Below are positions 18,195-27,901 of a stretch of 49,360 bases of DNA, piece by piece. The DNA is taken from the NCBI GenBank assembly GCA_944393045.1, contig CALXYT010000011.1, forward strand, positions 1 to 49,360. Direction: 5' to 3'. The translations under genes were made by a program, and so were the position numbers. How positions within the stretch are numbered: the first letter of the stretch is position 1; each line of letters starts with the position of its first letter. The notes below the pieces were generated by a model. That model saw only the letters and a program-made list of their open reading frames with translations. It did not search any database and was not told the origin of the DNA. This stretch comes from an uncultured Succinivibrionaceae bacterium (lineage in GTDB: Bacteria > Pseudomonadota > Gammaproteobacteria > Enterobacterales > Succinivibrionaceae).

Positions 18195-18990
18195 TCGTTT
18201 ATACCATAACACCGTTATAAGCATTGTTATTGGTATATTGTTATTACCGATTGTAGCCACATTCTTATACTCCATATCAACTCGTTGGGGCGCAACTATC
18301 TTACCTGACGGTTTAACGCTTAATTGGTATTTGAAGCTCCTTACGGAAGAGCGTTTCTTATGGTCGTTTGTACGCTCATTAGGAGTATGCTTTGCGGCAA
18401 TGGGACTTTGTATTGTGCTTATGCTCCCTGCAATATTTGTGGTGTATTACCGCTTAAGATACTTAAAGTTTATCTGCAATATGATAGTAATACTACCATT
18501 TGCGGTGCCTCCTGTTGTAGGGTCAGTGGGGTTAATTCAGATTTACTCTGATGGACTTTTACCGATATCAGGGACATTTTGGATATTAATCTTTACTTAC
18601 TTTACAGTGATTATTCCATTTGTGTATCGCTCCATAGTTAATAGTCTAGAGGCAATAAACTATGTAGATATGATAGATGCAGCCAAGCTTCTTGGCGCCA
18701 ATACTTTTAAAGCATTTATTTATGTAGTATTACCAAATTTAAAGAAAGGCTTACTGAGTGCCATCTTTATTAGTATTTCGATTTTAATTGGTGAGTTCGT
18801 TTTTGCTAATATCCTGGTCGGTACTCGCTTTGAGACTTTGCAAGTTTATTTATATAACACCAAAGCGGTAAGTGGTCACTATTCATCAGCATTGGTTATT
18901 TTCTATTTTGCCTTTATTTTTGTGTTTACCTATCTTGCTTCCGTTTTCTCCAAAGTTGAGCGCAAGAGTGTAAAGCGCAGAAAGAATTAA
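18178..18990 (+). CDS. ABC transporter permease 2
   Basis: A 270-residue PotC/FbpB-like permease with six membrane segments beginning at VISIVIGILLLPIVATFLY. The ATPase-coupling loop is VDMIDAAKLLGANTFKAF. It is the heterodimer partner of the preceding permease, whose gene it overlaps. The ATPase gene follows 21 bases later. Confidence 0.9.
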   Translation: MSKTNSRLYHNTVISIVIGILLLPIVATFLYSISTRWGATILPDGLTLNWYLKLLTEERFLWSFVRSLGVCFAAMGLCIVLMLPAIFVVYYRLRYLKFICNMIVILPFAVPPVVGSVGLIQIYSDGLLPISGTFWILIFTYFTVIIPFVYRSIVNSLEAINYVDMIDAAKLLGANTFKAFIYVVLPNLKKGLLSAIFISISILIGEFVFANILVGTRFETLQVYLYNTKAVSGHYSSALVIFYFAFIFVFTYLASVFSKVERKSVKRRKN

Positions 18991-19011
18991 CAGATAAAAA
19001 AGGTTTACAGA

Positions 19012-20046
19012 ATGAGTTACGTTGTTGTTTCAAATCTTACTAAGTCATTTGGTGACACATTAGTTTTTGAGAAAATAAATTTTGAGATAGAACAAGGGGA
19101 GTTTATTACTCTTTTAGGTCCGTCAGGTTGTGGTAAATCAACATTATTACGTGCTATTGCCGGGTTAAACAGTGTTGATAGTGGTGGCATTTATGTTAAT
19201 GGGGAAAACATTACCTATCAGGATCCTGGTAAAAGAGGTATTGGTATGGTGTTTCAGTCATATGCACTTTTTCCGAATATGACCGCCTATGAAAACATTG
19301 CCTTTGGTTTAAAACTTCAAAAACTCAGCAAAGATGAAATTGCTAAAAGAGTTAATGAAGTATTGGATATAGTAGATTTAAAGGGCAGAGAAAATCACTA
19401 TATCGATGAATTATCAGGTGGACAAAGACAGCGTGTGGCACTTGCCAGAGCTTTAGTAGTAAGACCAAGAATTTTATTACTTGATGAGCCGTTATCTGCC
19501 CTTGATGCTAAAATCAGAAAGAAATTGCGTGTGATGATTCGAAAAATTCAAAAAGAATTGAATTTAACCACCGTGTTTGTAACACATGATCAAGAAGAGG
19601 CTATGACTATGAGTGATAGAATCTTTGTGATGTATGGCGGCAAGATTGTCCAGAATGGTACTCCTTCCGAGGTTTATCGTCATCCTGTAAATGAATTTGT
19701 TGCCTCATTTATGGGGAATTACAATATTTTTGATGAAAGCTTTATGACTGAGCATTTTACCAACGCCAATGGTAAATATGCTATAAGACCTGAGGCTATA
19801 AACATTAAGGTTTGCGATAGTAAGGATAAAGCTACCAAGGGACTAACCAATGATGCTTATAACCTTATTGGTAATGTAAGTTTTATTTCCCTTTTAGGCA
19901 ATGTAGTGCGTTATAACGTCAAGGTTAATGATAAAGAGCTTGTTGTTGATAGCTTAAATAACTCTGAGGTAATTAAAGAAGGAACCAGAGTTTCATTAAC
20001 ACTGCCTTCTGGGGAATTACAGGAGCTTAAGAGTAATCGTGAATAA
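19012..20046 (+). CDS. ABC transporter ATP-binding protein
   Basis: A 344-residue importer ATPase of the PotA/FbpC type. Walker A is GPSGCGKST (about residue 37), followed by a Q-loop in MVFQSYALFPNMTAYEN, signature LSGGQRQRVALARAL, Walker B ILLLDEPLSALD and switch His in VFVTHDQEEAMTMSD. A C-terminal TOBE-like regulatory segment follows from about residue 240. It energises the two permeases encoded just upstream. The last 8 bases overlap the GTG start of the HAD gene. Confidence 0.93.
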   Translation: MSYVVVSNLTKSFGDTLVFEKINFEIEQGEFITLLGPSGCGKSTLLRAIAGLNSVDSGGIYVNGENITYQDPGKRGIGMVFQSYALFPNMTAYENIAFGLKLQKLSKDEIAKRVNEVLDIVDLKGRENHYIDELSGGQRQRVALARALVVRPRILLLDEPLSALDAKIRKKLRVMIRKIQKELNLTTVFVTHDQEEAMTMSDRIFVMYGGKIVQNGTPSEVYRHPVNEFVASFMGNYNIFDESFMTEHFTNANGKYAIRPEAINIKVCDSKDKATKGLTNDAYNLIGNVSFISLLGNVVRYNVKVNDKELVVDSLNNSEVIKEGTRVSLTLPSGELQELKSNRE

Positions 20047-20707
20047 AGTAGTAGTTTTTGATTTGGACCATACTTTAGTTCATGGTGATACCAGCACTAT
20101 GTGGGGGGAGTATGCCTTAAAGCATGGCATTATAAAGGACAAGGATTACTTAAAAAAAGAGCGTGATCTAATGGCGCTTTATGCGCAAGGCAAAATGAAG
20201 GTTGAGGACTATATAGCTTTTTCTAGCGGAGCTTTAAGCCATCTAACTATTGATGAAATAAGTAATGATATGAAAAAGTATGTCTTAGAGGTGGTAAAAG
20301 AAAGGTTTTTTAAAGAGGGGCAGGAGTTAATCGCCTCTTTTAAAAAAAGCTTGGATACTGTCATAATTATAAGTGCCTCAGCATCTTACATTGTTCATGA
20401 GGTGGCAAGTTATTTAAATGTTGATAAGGTAATAGCTGTTGATGTGAAAGTTGCTGATAATAAGCTTACTGGCATTATTGAGGGGACAGCTCCTTTTAGG
20501 GAAGGTAAGGTTTTTGCGCTTGAGCATTACTTAAAAGAGCATAACCTTACTGATAAAGAGATTTGGTTTTATACTGATTCGATAAATGATTTGCCATTAT
20601 GTAAATATGCTCATAAAGCCTTTGCGGTAAATCCTGATTCTCTATTATTAGCCCAGGCTAAAGATTTAGGGTTTGAGGTTTTATCATGGCAAAACGAGGG
20701 ACTTTAA
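20039..20707 (+). CDS. HAD-IB family phosphatase (SerB-like)
   Basis: A 222-residue haloacid dehalogenase-superfamily hydrolase, subclass IB. Motif I is VVFDLDHTLVHGDTS with the nucleophile Asp; motif II is ISASASYIV; the conserved Lys lies near residue 160 (REGKVFALEHYL); motif III/IV is YTDSINDLPL. The GTG start overlaps the ATPase gene. Members dephosphorylate phosphoserine, glycerol phosphate and similar small esters in the cytosol. In this operon it probably removes phosphate from the product released by the upstream hydrolase. The substrate is inferred only from context. Confidence 0.85.
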   Translation: MNKVVVFDLDHTLVHGDTSTMWGEYALKHGIIKDKDYLKKERDLMALYAQGKMKVEDYIAFSSGALSHLTIDEISNDMKKYVLEVVKERFFKEGQELIASFKKSLDTVIIISASASYIVHEVASYLNVDKVIAVDVKVADNKLTGIIEGTAPFREGKVFALEHYLKEHNLTDKEIWFYTDSINDLPLCKYAHKAFAVNPDSLLLAQAKDLGFEVLSWQNEGL

Positions 20708-20872
20708 GAATAAATTTAAACTGACAATCTTAAATAAAAACTTCAAAATAAAAAAACAAATTGAGGCTGTTTTTTTTAAGTTAATTTTTTAGAATGACTG
20801 CTGGATTAAGTTATTTAGTAGTTTAAAGTGCTACTATTACTAAAAATCAGCCACTAATTTTTGGATAAAAAT

Positions 20873-22579
20873 ATGAAACTATTAACTAAAATTGCCTCTT
20901 TATGTTGTCTTTCTTTCTTAACAGCCTGTGCAAGTAACAATAACGTAAATTCTTCTACTTCTTCTTTTTTGGAGCTTGGCAGTTGCTCACGAGCAAGTTC
21001 TAGTGATGATGTTTTAGTAACAGAAAAAAACTTTGTTAATGCTGAAAATCAAAGCGGCTGTTATGGTAGCAGTAACGCCTTATGTGATGTGCGCATTTAT
21101 CAGATAATGGTCGAATCCTTCAAGCATAGTCCAAATGGTCCTGATGGTTATCAGGTAGGGTGGGGATCAAGTGAGCATGGTGGTAATTTACAAGGGATTA
21201 TTGAAAGCCTGGATTATATAAAATCTCTCGGAGTCAATGCACTGTGGCTTACTCCTGTTTTTGCAAGTGTACCAATTAAAGGTCAGGATTATACTTACGA
21301 TAATTTAGATGCAACAGGCTACTACACTTCAGATTACTTTACCATTGACCCAAATTTTGGGAGTAAGGAAGATTTAATAACGTTAGTTAATAAAGCTCAT
21401 GCATTAGGAATGTATGTCTTTTTAGATGGGGTTTTTGGTCATGCTAAAGCTAATGTAGTTACAAAAAGCCCTGATGGCAATACTTTATATTTAACAAGAA
21501 GGTGCCGCAATCAAGGTGGCAGTACCGAGTTTATGGGGTTAAATTTAGCTCGCTGCATAGATACTAAAAAATCATTACCATTTCTTAAGGAAGTTGCCAC
21601 TTACTGGATAAAAGAGGCCAAAATTGATGGGTTTAGATTAGATCAGGCTTATCAGTTAGCGCCTAATGAGTGGCAAGAGATTTATGAGGAAGTAACTAAG
21701 GAATCAGCCAAGGCAAGCAATTCTTATGAACTTTTAGGGAAAACAGTTACTCCTTTGGGGTTTATGGTAGCTGAGGTTTGGGCGGAAAAACCAGTTCCGT
21801 TAGAAAGTAATATTTTTGTGCAGAAAAATAATATGAGTGCCTTTGATTTTCCATTACGTACAGCCATAGCCAGTGTCTTTATGGTAAATCGCAGTGATTG
21901 TGGTTATGGCGCAGATTTACTGGCAAAAAGTGTAACTCGTAATCGCTCTTACTCAAAGCCTGGCATTACTACATCTTTTGTAGGCAATCATGACCTACCC
22001 AGAATTGGCGATTTGTTGCAGCGTGCGGGCTACAATAAAGATGGGCAATATGGTAATGGTTATTATAAGGCGCATAAGGCAATTTTTAGCTTTTTAGCAT
22101 CACTGTCAGGCCCGATTTCCCTTTACTATGGTGAAGAGCTGGGCGCCGAAGTTAAAGGCTTTATCCATGAGCCGGCAGGATGCGCTCAAGTTTATCGCTG
22201 TGATGATCATGTAAGTAGATCTGAGGTTGATTTTACTAATCTTTCGCAAGATGCCAAAGATTTAAAGAATTATGTGTCGCAGGTTTTTAAGCTCCGTGAT
22301 AAGCATAAGGCGCTATCACACGGTAAAAGAGTGCATGTTTTTAGTGATAACTCACTTTATGCGGATTTTAAGAGTTATGAAAATGATAAGATGCTTTATC
22401 TTTTAAATATTGGAACTGATAATCGTGCCATTACTCTTGACAGCAAAGTTATAAAAACATTAGGTTTAACTGAAAACTGCACTTTAATTAATGCTCAAAC
22501 CTCTAAAAAACATAATATTACCTCAAAAATCAACGTTAATGCCTTAAGTGGTGATTTTTATGAGGTGAGATGTAAGTAA
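20873..22579 (+). CDS. GH13 alpha-amylase-family lipoprotein 1
   Basis: About 568 residues. I prefer the ATG at 20873 over TTG 20861 because it gives a typical lipoprotein signal (MKLLTKIASLCCLSFLTAC, lipobox LTAC) with GGA upstream. The mature protein would be membrane-anchored in the cell envelope. The (beta/alpha)8 barrel motifs are present: DGVFGHA (region I), GFRLDQAYQ with the nucleophile Asp (II), MVAEVW with the acid/base Glu (III) and GNHDLPR with the third Asp (IV). Several cysteines in the N-terminal part and after the catalytic domain suggest disulfides. It should act on alpha-glucans such as starch or maltodextrin. It is followed by a paralogue 150 bases downstream. Confidence 0.88.
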   Translation: MKLLTKIASLCCLSFLTACASNNNVNSSTSSFLELGSCSRASSSDDVLVTEKNFVNAENQSGCYGSSNALCDVRIYQIMVESFKHSPNGPDGYQVGWGSSEHGGNLQGIIESLDYIKSLGVNALWLTPVFASVPIKGQDYTYDNLDATGYYTSDYFTIDPNFGSKEDLITLVNKAHALGMYVFLDGVFGHAKANVVTKSPDGNTLYLTRRCRNQGGSTEFMGLNLARCIDTKKSLPFLKEVATYWIKEAKIDGFRLDQAYQLAPNEWQEIYEEVTKESAKASNSYELLGKTVTPLGFMVAEVWAEKPVPLESNIFVQKNNMSAFDFPLRTAIASVFMVNRSDCGYGADLLAKSVTRNRSYSKPGITTSFVGNHDLPRIGDLLQRAGYNKDGQYGNGYYKAHKAIFSFLASLSGPISLYYGEELGAEVKGFIHEPAGCAQVYRCDDHVSRSEVDFTNLSQDAKDLKNYVSQVFKLRDKHKALSHGKRVHVFSDNSLYADFKSYENDKMLYLLNIGTDNRAITLDSKVIKTLGLTENCTLINAQTSKKHNITSKINVNALSGDFYEVRCK

Positions 22580-22728
22580 TAGTAGAAGATTTATTAGGTA
22601 ATGTGTGAATCTGGTTGAAATAATTGGATTGATTTCTGAAAAAAAACTTGCTCTTTAAATGTTAAAAAGTGATAGTAAGAGCTGGTTTGCCAAAAAATAT
22701 TATATAAGGCTATATCAAAGGAACTTTT

Positions 22729-24435
22729 ATGAAACGCTTTACTCTTATATCGACACTTTTATCGGCATTTATGTTAGCCGCCTGTAGTCAGACTCCTGTA
22801 AAAAAGGCACCTGCTTTACCGTGGATGCAAGAATTGGTATGTAAAAGAGCTGATTCAGCGCAAGAGGTAATAGTAAGCGTGGATAAATTAAATCTTGCGC
22901 AAAATAATACCGGATGCGATGGTTCCAATAATCTGCTATGCGATATTAGAATTTACCAGATTATGGTAGAGTCTTTTAAACATGGAGAAAATGGTGCTCA
23001 AGGTTATAGTATGGCATGGGGGCCAAGTGAGCATAAGGGGAATTTACGAGGTATTATCGATAGCCTTGATTATATTAAGTCAGTAGGGGTAAATGGTATC
23101 TGGCTTACTCCAGTATTTGAGGTTAAACCAGTTAAAGGGCAGGATTTAACTTACGATAAGCTTGATGGCACAGGTTATTATACTTCCAATTATTTTGCTA
23201 TCGATCCAAAAATTGGTACAGAAAAAGAGTTTAAGGAATTAGTTGATAAAGCTCATAGTAAAGGCCTGTATGTCTTTTTAGATGGTGTTTTTGGGCATGC
23301 CAAAAGTAATGTGGCAACAATTAGTCCTAAGGGTAATAAGCTTTATTTATCAAATGTCTGTCGTGGAATTTTAGGACATGCTGAGGATATGAGCCTTCAT
23401 TTAGGGACATGTTTTGACACTGAAAAATCATTACCGTTCTTACAAGAGGTTGCCACTTACTGGATTAGTAAATATAAAATCGATGGCTGGCGTTTAGATC
23501 AGGCTTATCAATTAGCTCCTGAGCATTGGGCAAAAATTAGTGCGGCGGTTGTAGCAGAATCTCAAAACCCTAAGAATGCATATCGCTTAAATGGTAAAAA
23601 AGTACAGCCTTTAGGTTATACAGTAGGTGAGTACTGGACTGATAAACCAAAGTTTTTAGAGGATAATGCGTTTAAAGGTCATGCAGGGATAAGTGCTTTT
23701 GATTTTCCGTTACGCGCAAAGATTTTACAATCCTTTGCTCTAAAGGGTGACATTTGCGGTAAGGATATTAGCACGTTAAATACAGCTCTTTTAGAGCGCA
23801 ATAAGTATACGCAAGACGCTTATTTAAATACCTTTTTAACTAATCATGATGTACTGCGTTTAGGTGATGCCTTACAGCGTGCCAAATACGAAAAAGAAGG
23901 CGAGAAAACCAAGAGTTATTATAATGCTCATGAGGCTGCTCTAAGCTTTATTGCTTCAGTATCAGGCCCGTTAACTATTTATTATGGTGATGAATATGCT
24001 GATGAGCAACCTGAATTTACCACCCAACCAAAAGATTGCGCTACTTTAAATAAGTGTGATGATCATGTATCACGCACAGGCGGCAGAATTGATGCGCTTA
24101 ATGATAGTGAGTTACTTTTGAAGAATAGAGTTGCAGCTATGCTTAAATTACGAGATAGCCATAAAGCTTTAGCTCGAGGGATTAGAACTCATGTTTATAG
24201 CGATGATAGCGTATATATTGACTTAAAAGAATATGATGCTGATAAGGTTTTATATGTACTTAATAGTAGCGTTAATAATCGCAATATAACTTTTAAAGAA
24301 GATGCTCTTACCAAACTTAATCTGGCATCTTGCACCTTTACCGATTTACTTTCAGCTGATGATATTGATATTAGATCTTTTGAGATGCCTGCCTTAACTG
24401 GTAAGTTTATTGGCGTGGAGTGCGCCAGCGAATAA
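22729..24435 (+). CDS. GH13 alpha-amylase-family lipoprotein 2
   Basis: A 568-residue paralogue of the preceding gene, collinear over its whole length. The signal sequence is MKRFTLISTLLSAFMLAAC with lipobox LAAC. Catalytic motifs are LDGVFGHA, GWRLDQAYQ (nucleophile Asp), VGEYWTD (acid/base Glu) and LTNHDVLRL. The same cysteine pattern and the DICGKD/CDDHVSR insertions recur. The two differ in the segment after region II and in the substrate-loop residues around region III, so specificity may have split. A hairpin terminator follows at 24477-24518. Confidence 0.88.
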   Translation: MKRFTLISTLLSAFMLAACSQTPVKKAPALPWMQELVCKRADSAQEVIVSVDKLNLAQNNTGCDGSNNLLCDIRIYQIMVESFKHGENGAQGYSMAWGPSEHKGNLRGIIDSLDYIKSVGVNGIWLTPVFEVKPVKGQDLTYDKLDGTGYYTSNYFAIDPKIGTEKEFKELVDKAHSKGLYVFLDGVFGHAKSNVATISPKGNKLYLSNVCRGILGHAEDMSLHLGTCFDTEKSLPFLQEVATYWISKYKIDGWRLDQAYQLAPEHWAKISAAVVAESQNPKNAYRLNGKKVQPLGYTVGEYWTDKPKFLEDNAFKGHAGISAFDFPLRAKILQSFALKGDICGKDISTLNTALLERNKYTQDAYLNTFLTNHDVLRLGDALQRAKYEKEGEKTKSYYNAHEAALSFIASVSGPLTIYYGDEYADEQPEFTTQPKDCATLNKCDDHVSRTGGRIDALNDSELLLKNRVAAMLKLRDSHKALARGIRTHVYSDDSVYIDLKEYDADKVLYVLNSSVNNRNITFKEDALTKLNLASCTFTDLLSADDIDIRSFEMPALTGKFIGVECASE

Positions 24436-24476
24436 TAACTTTACTTTAAGCTGTTAAACTTTTTTAAGTTTATGAG

Positions 24477-24518
24477 AAAGGCCAAAAAATAAAGGATAAC
24501 TTTAGCTTTTTGGCCTTT
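24477..24518. terminator. Bidirectional terminator between amylase 2 and anmK
   Basis: Twelve-base perfect arms AAAGGCCAAAAA (24477-24488) and TTTTTGGCCTTT (24507-24518) between the convergent genes. The internal T and A tracts can serve both directions. Confidence 0.7.
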
Positions 24519-24563
24519 ATTCTAGCTTTTATTTGTGTTGAGTGTCAGTTTGTTTTTAACACA

Positions 24564-25676
24564 TTACATCTTATGTGGTGTTGGGTAGTGGCAGCCTAAA
24601 ATACCTGCCTGTTTGGCACCTGTGATAGGGCAAAGGTCTATTTTTTCACGGCGCATAAATTTATAGCCAAGCCATGCAAAGGCATAAGCTTCTAAAAAGT
24701 CTGGGTCAATCCCTAACACTTCAATGGAGGCAATAGCAGGGTAGGAGGCGGCTTTGGCATTTACTCTGAGGCGTTCCATAAGAAAGTCATTATGTACCCC
24801 ACCTCCACAGATAAAGATTTCACCTTTAACGCCCACTAAATCAATGCCCATAATAATGGTTCTTGCGGTAAGTTCTGTTAAAGTCGCAAATCTATCCTCA
24901 AGCGGGATTGAATGAAATAATTGACAGGCATCAATGAAGGTATTATTAAAAACTTCTCTTCCTGTTGATTTCGGGGGGAGTTTTTTAAAGTATGGGTGAT
25001 TTAAATAAACACTTAAAAGCGGTTCGTTTATTTTACCTTTGCGCGCAATTTCGCCACCTGCATCACATGGCATATTAAGGTTACTGCGTGCTAAAAGGTC
25101 AATTAAGGTGTTGCCGGGACCTGTATCAAATCCTAATACAGGACTGCCTGGAATAAGCGCCGTAACATTAGCAATGCCACCGATATTTACTATATAGCGA
25201 TATTTATTGGGAGCCTGGCATATTTCTTTATGAAAAGCCGGTACTAAAGGTGCGCCTTGACCACCTAAGGCGATATCCATAGACCTAAAATCACAAATTA
25301 CATCAATGCCAGTAAGGGCGGCAAGTAGCGCATGATTACCAAGCTGAATAGTAAAGCCGTTTTGCGGTTCATGACGAACTGTTTGTCCATGAGAGGCAAT
25401 GGCTTCGATTTCAAAGGGGTGGAGCTTAAGTAAGGCAAGCATAGAATTAACGACATTGGCTGCTTTATAAGCGTAAAGATTGCCAACCTCACCTGCTAAG
25501 TGTAGTTCATCTTTACCTGAGGAGCATAGGCGATTGATTTTATTTTTTTCAGCCACTGTCCACTGAACTGTTTTTGTGGCAATGATGCGTGATTTGCCAT
25601 CTTGCGCAAAATCAACCAATACACAATCAATACCATCTACACTTGTGCCAGACATAAGTCCGATAAATAAGGACAT
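24564..25676 (-). CDS. anmK: Anhydro-N-acetylmuramic acid kinase
   Basis: About 370 residues. It phosphorylates and opens 1,6-anhydro-MurNAc in cell-wall recycling. The start at 25676 gives the family N-terminus MSLFIGLMSGTSVDGIDCVL and has GGGGGT just upstream; the frame is open further to 25736, but that adds a non-family segment. ASHGQTVRHEP, the catalytic-Asp region GFDTGPGNTLID, DAGGEIARKGK and the ATP-site FICGGGVHNDFLM are present. The C-terminus ends in LGCHYPTPHKM. Monocistronic, convergent with amylase 2. Confidence 0.95.
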   Translation of the reverse strand: MSLFIGLMSGTSVDGIDCVLVDFAQDGKSRIIATKTVQWTVAEKNKINRLCSSGKDELHLAGEVGNLYAYKAANVVNSMLALLKLHPFEIEAIASHGQTVRHEPQNGFTIQLGNHALLAALTGIDVICDFRSMDIALGGQGAPLVPAFHKEICQAPNKYRYIVNIGGIANVTALIPGSPVLGFDTGPGNTLIDLLARSNLNMPCDAGGEIARKGKINEPLLSVYLNHPYFKKLPPKSTGREVFNNTFIDACQLFHSIPLEDRFATLTELTARTIIMGIDLVGVKGEIFICGGGVHNDFLMERLRVNAKAASYPAIASIEVLGIDPDFLEAYAFAWLGYKFMRREKIDLCPITGAKQAGILGCHYPTPHKM

Positions 25677-25924
25677 ATTACCCCCATAAAAATTTAGCCA
25701 TGTTATTATCTTAACAAAAAAAAGGTATAACAACAAAGGCTATATTGGGCTAAATGTTACCTAAAGACTGTTCACTAAGTTTTATGAGGTTTTAAGGAGT
25801 TTTGTTAAATTACTTTATATTAAAGCGTTTTAGTTATAAAATGAGTTTTTATTATCAAAAAACTTGAAATAGTTTGGAATTTTTTAAGTTGCCAAGGTAG
25901 AGCAACTATATTGGAGTTATATTA

Positions 25925-27127
25925 ATGCTTTCACTTGATGAGGCTCTAGCAGAGATTACTAGAGGTGCCGAAACAGTAATTCCTCAGGAGGAGTTAAAGG
26001 CAAAATTACAGGAAAATCGTCCACTACGCGTAAAGCTTGGTATGGATCCAACAGCACCAGATATTCATTTGGGTCATACTGTAATTTTAAATAAATTAAA
26101 AACTTTTCAGGAATTAGGTCATGAGGTTATTTTATTAATTGGTGATTTTACAGCTCAAGTAGGTGATCCTACTGGTAAAAACGCCACTCGTCCACCATTA
26201 AGCCCTGAAAAAATCGCTGAAAATGCTCGTACTTATGCTGAGCAGGCTTTTAAGATTCTTGATCCAGCCAAGACTAAGATTGTGTATAACTCTACCTGGT
26301 TAAAAGATCTTGGCGCACAAGGCATGATTAAGCTGGCTGCAAGACAAACAGTTGCCAGAATGTTAGAACGTGAAGATTTTAAAAAGCGTTATGCTCAAGG
26401 TCAGTCTATCGCTATTCATGAATTTATTTACCCATTATTACAAGCTTACGATTCAGTAGCTCTTAAGGCTGATATTGAGCTTGGCGGTACCGATCAGCGC
26501 TTTAACTTGCTTATGGGGCGCGAGCTTCAGAAAGAAGAAGGTATGCCACAGCAGGTAGTTATTATGATGCCGTTATTAGTAGGTCTTGATGGCGTTAAGA
26601 AGATGAGCAAGAGTGCCGGTAATTATATCGGTGTAAAAGATGAACCAAATGATATGTTTGGTAAGATCATGAGTATTAGCGATGATCTTATGTGGAATTA
26701 CTATGAGCTGTTAAGTACTGTTTCTTTAAAAGACCTTAATAAGCTTAAAGAAGATGTAGCTAAAGGCGCTGTTAATCCTCGTGATGTCAAGGTTAATCTT
26801 GCTAAAGAAATTATCACTCGTTACCATAATGAGCAAGAGGCTAATAAAGCTTATGAGGACTTTGTAACTCGCTTCTCTAAGAATGCAATTCCAGATGATA
26901 TCCCTGAGGTTTCAGTTGCCTTAAATGGTGAGGATGGCATGATGATAGCAAATCTATTAAAAGAAGCTGATCTTGTTACCTCAACATCTGAGGCTATGCG
27001 TATGATTAAACAAAACGCTGTTAAATGCGATGGTAATGTAATAGCTGATCCTAAACTTAAAGTTGAGCCTTCTACAAAAGTTTGGCAGGTAGGTAAAAGA
27101 AAGTTTGCGAAGATTACTTTAAAGTAA
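25925..27127 (+). CDS. tyrS: Tyrosyl-tRNA synthetase
   Basis: A 400-residue class-I synthetase of the TyrZ-like length class. The HIGH-type motif is PDIHLGHT near residue 43. The tyrosine pocket is around [20 protein letters not shown]. The KMSKS loop is intact ([14 protein letters not shown]). A C-terminal S4 RNA-binding domain follows (about residues 335-400, with [16 protein letters not shown]). It charges tRNA-Tyr in the cytosol. Monocistronic with its own terminator at 27231-27262; no T-box or other leader structure was recognised upstream. Confidence 0.96.
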   Translation: MLSLDEALAEITRGAETVIPQEELKAKLQENRPLRVKLGMDPTAPDIHLGHTVILNKLKTFQELGHEVILLIGDFTAQVGDPTGKNATRPPLSPEKIAENARTYAEQAFKILDPAKTKIVYNSTWLKDLGAQGMIKLAARQTVARMLEREDFKKRYAQGQSIAIHEFIYPLLQAYDSVALKADIELGGTDQRFNLLMGRELQKEEGMPQQVVIMMPLLVGLDGVKKMSKSAGNYIGVKDEPNDMFGKIMSISDDLMWNYYELLSTVSLKDLNKLKEDVAKGAVNPRDVKVNLAKEIITRYHNEQEANKAYEDFVTRFSKNAIPDDIPEVSVALNGEDGMMIANLLKEADLVTSTSEAMRMIKQNAVKCDGNVIADPKLKVEPSTKVWQVGKRKFAKITLK

Positions 27128-27230
27128 AGTTTAAAGAAAGATTTGGCAAATGAAGTAAATTTTTAAGGTTCCTGCTGATTTTAAGAAGTAAAACCTTAAA
27201 AACTCTAAAAATCATAAAAGCTATAATAAG

Positions 27231-27262
27231 CCCCCTCACTTTTTTAGTGGGGGTATTTTTTT
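27231..27262 (+). terminator. tyrS terminator
   Basis: Stem CCCCCTCACT (27231-27240) with AGTGGGGG (27246-27253), a short T loop and a downstream TATTTTTTT tract: a strong intrinsic terminator. Confidence 0.88.
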
Positions 27263-27461
27263 AGGTAAGAAAAAAGTAAGCAGCAAAGCGCAAAAATATC
27301 GCTTCAACCTAAAAATAAAGAGAATTTTGGCATATAGATAAAGGTATTCGGTATAAGTCTTGGTTATAATAAATACAAGATCTAAAAAAAGCTTAACTCA
27401 CGTTCCAAAATACTGATAAGTTGTTTGCGTTTTGCAAAATATTTTTTAAGATAGGTGCTAT

Positions 27462-27476
27462 TGGCACTTAATTTGC
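27462..27476 (+). promoter_or_regulatory. Sigma-54 promoter of the fliE operon
   Basis: TGGCAC (27462-27467), five bases, then TTGC (27473-27476): a perfect -24/-12 core with T before and T after as in the full consensus. The predicted start is near 27488, 37 bases before the fliE ATG. This places the operon under RpoN and an enhancer-binding activator, as for polar flagella of Vibrio and Pseudomonas. Confidence 0.85.
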
Positions 27477-27524
27477 TCCAGTATATAAAAAAGTTAAAGC
27501 GTCAAAATTTTAACGAGGGCAAAT

Positions 27525-27866
27525 ATGAGTTCAATTATCGATCCAAGTGGTATGCTAATGCAGATGAATGCCATGAAATTACAGGCTAACCAGGGTTTGT
27601 CTACCATACCAAATGTTGCTAATGCTGTTAGCAGCACCAAAGGCGGTGATTTTGGGGCGGTATTTAAAGAGGCGATGGAAACTGTAAATAACATGCAGGT
27701 TGAATCAGCCGATTTAAAGACCAGATATGATCTGGGTGATAGAAGCATTAGTCTATCAGATGTGATGATTTCATCACAAAAAGCAGGTTTAGCTATGGAA
27801 GCAACTGTGCAGGTGCGTAATAAGTTGGTTGAGGCATATAAAACTGTTATGCAAATGCAAATCTAA
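27525..27866 (+). CDS. fliE: Flagellar hook-basal body protein FliE
   Basis: A 113-residue export-apparatus/rod adaptor linking the MS ring to the rod. The family C-terminus is clear: LSDVMISSQKAGLAMEATVQ and VEAYKTVMQMQI. The N-terminal part is variable and helical, and no signal peptide is present, as it is a type III export substrate. First gene of the operon; GAGGG stands before the ATG. Confidence 0.95.
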   Translation: MSSIIDPSGMLMQMNAMKLQANQGLSTIPNVANAVSSTKGGDFGAVFKEAMETVNNMQVESADLKTRYDLGDRSISLSDVMISSQKAGLAMEATVQVRNKLVEAYKTVMQMQI

Positions 27867-27901
27867 GGATTAAAAAAGGAAGATAGCAAGGAATAAGTAC
27901 T

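Larger units (their letters stand above)
27128..27524. other. Intergenic region, tyrS to fliE
   Basis: Holds the tyrS terminator and the sigma-54 promoter of the flagellar operon. Between them (about 27270-27455) the DNA is AT-rich without a gene and would be the place for enhancer sites of a sigma-54 activator, though I see no recognisable site. Confidence 0.5.

Noticed and set aside
20739-20790. A-run/T-run hairpin after the HAD gene as a terminator
   Set aside because: Stem is almost only A-T pairs; too weak to call.
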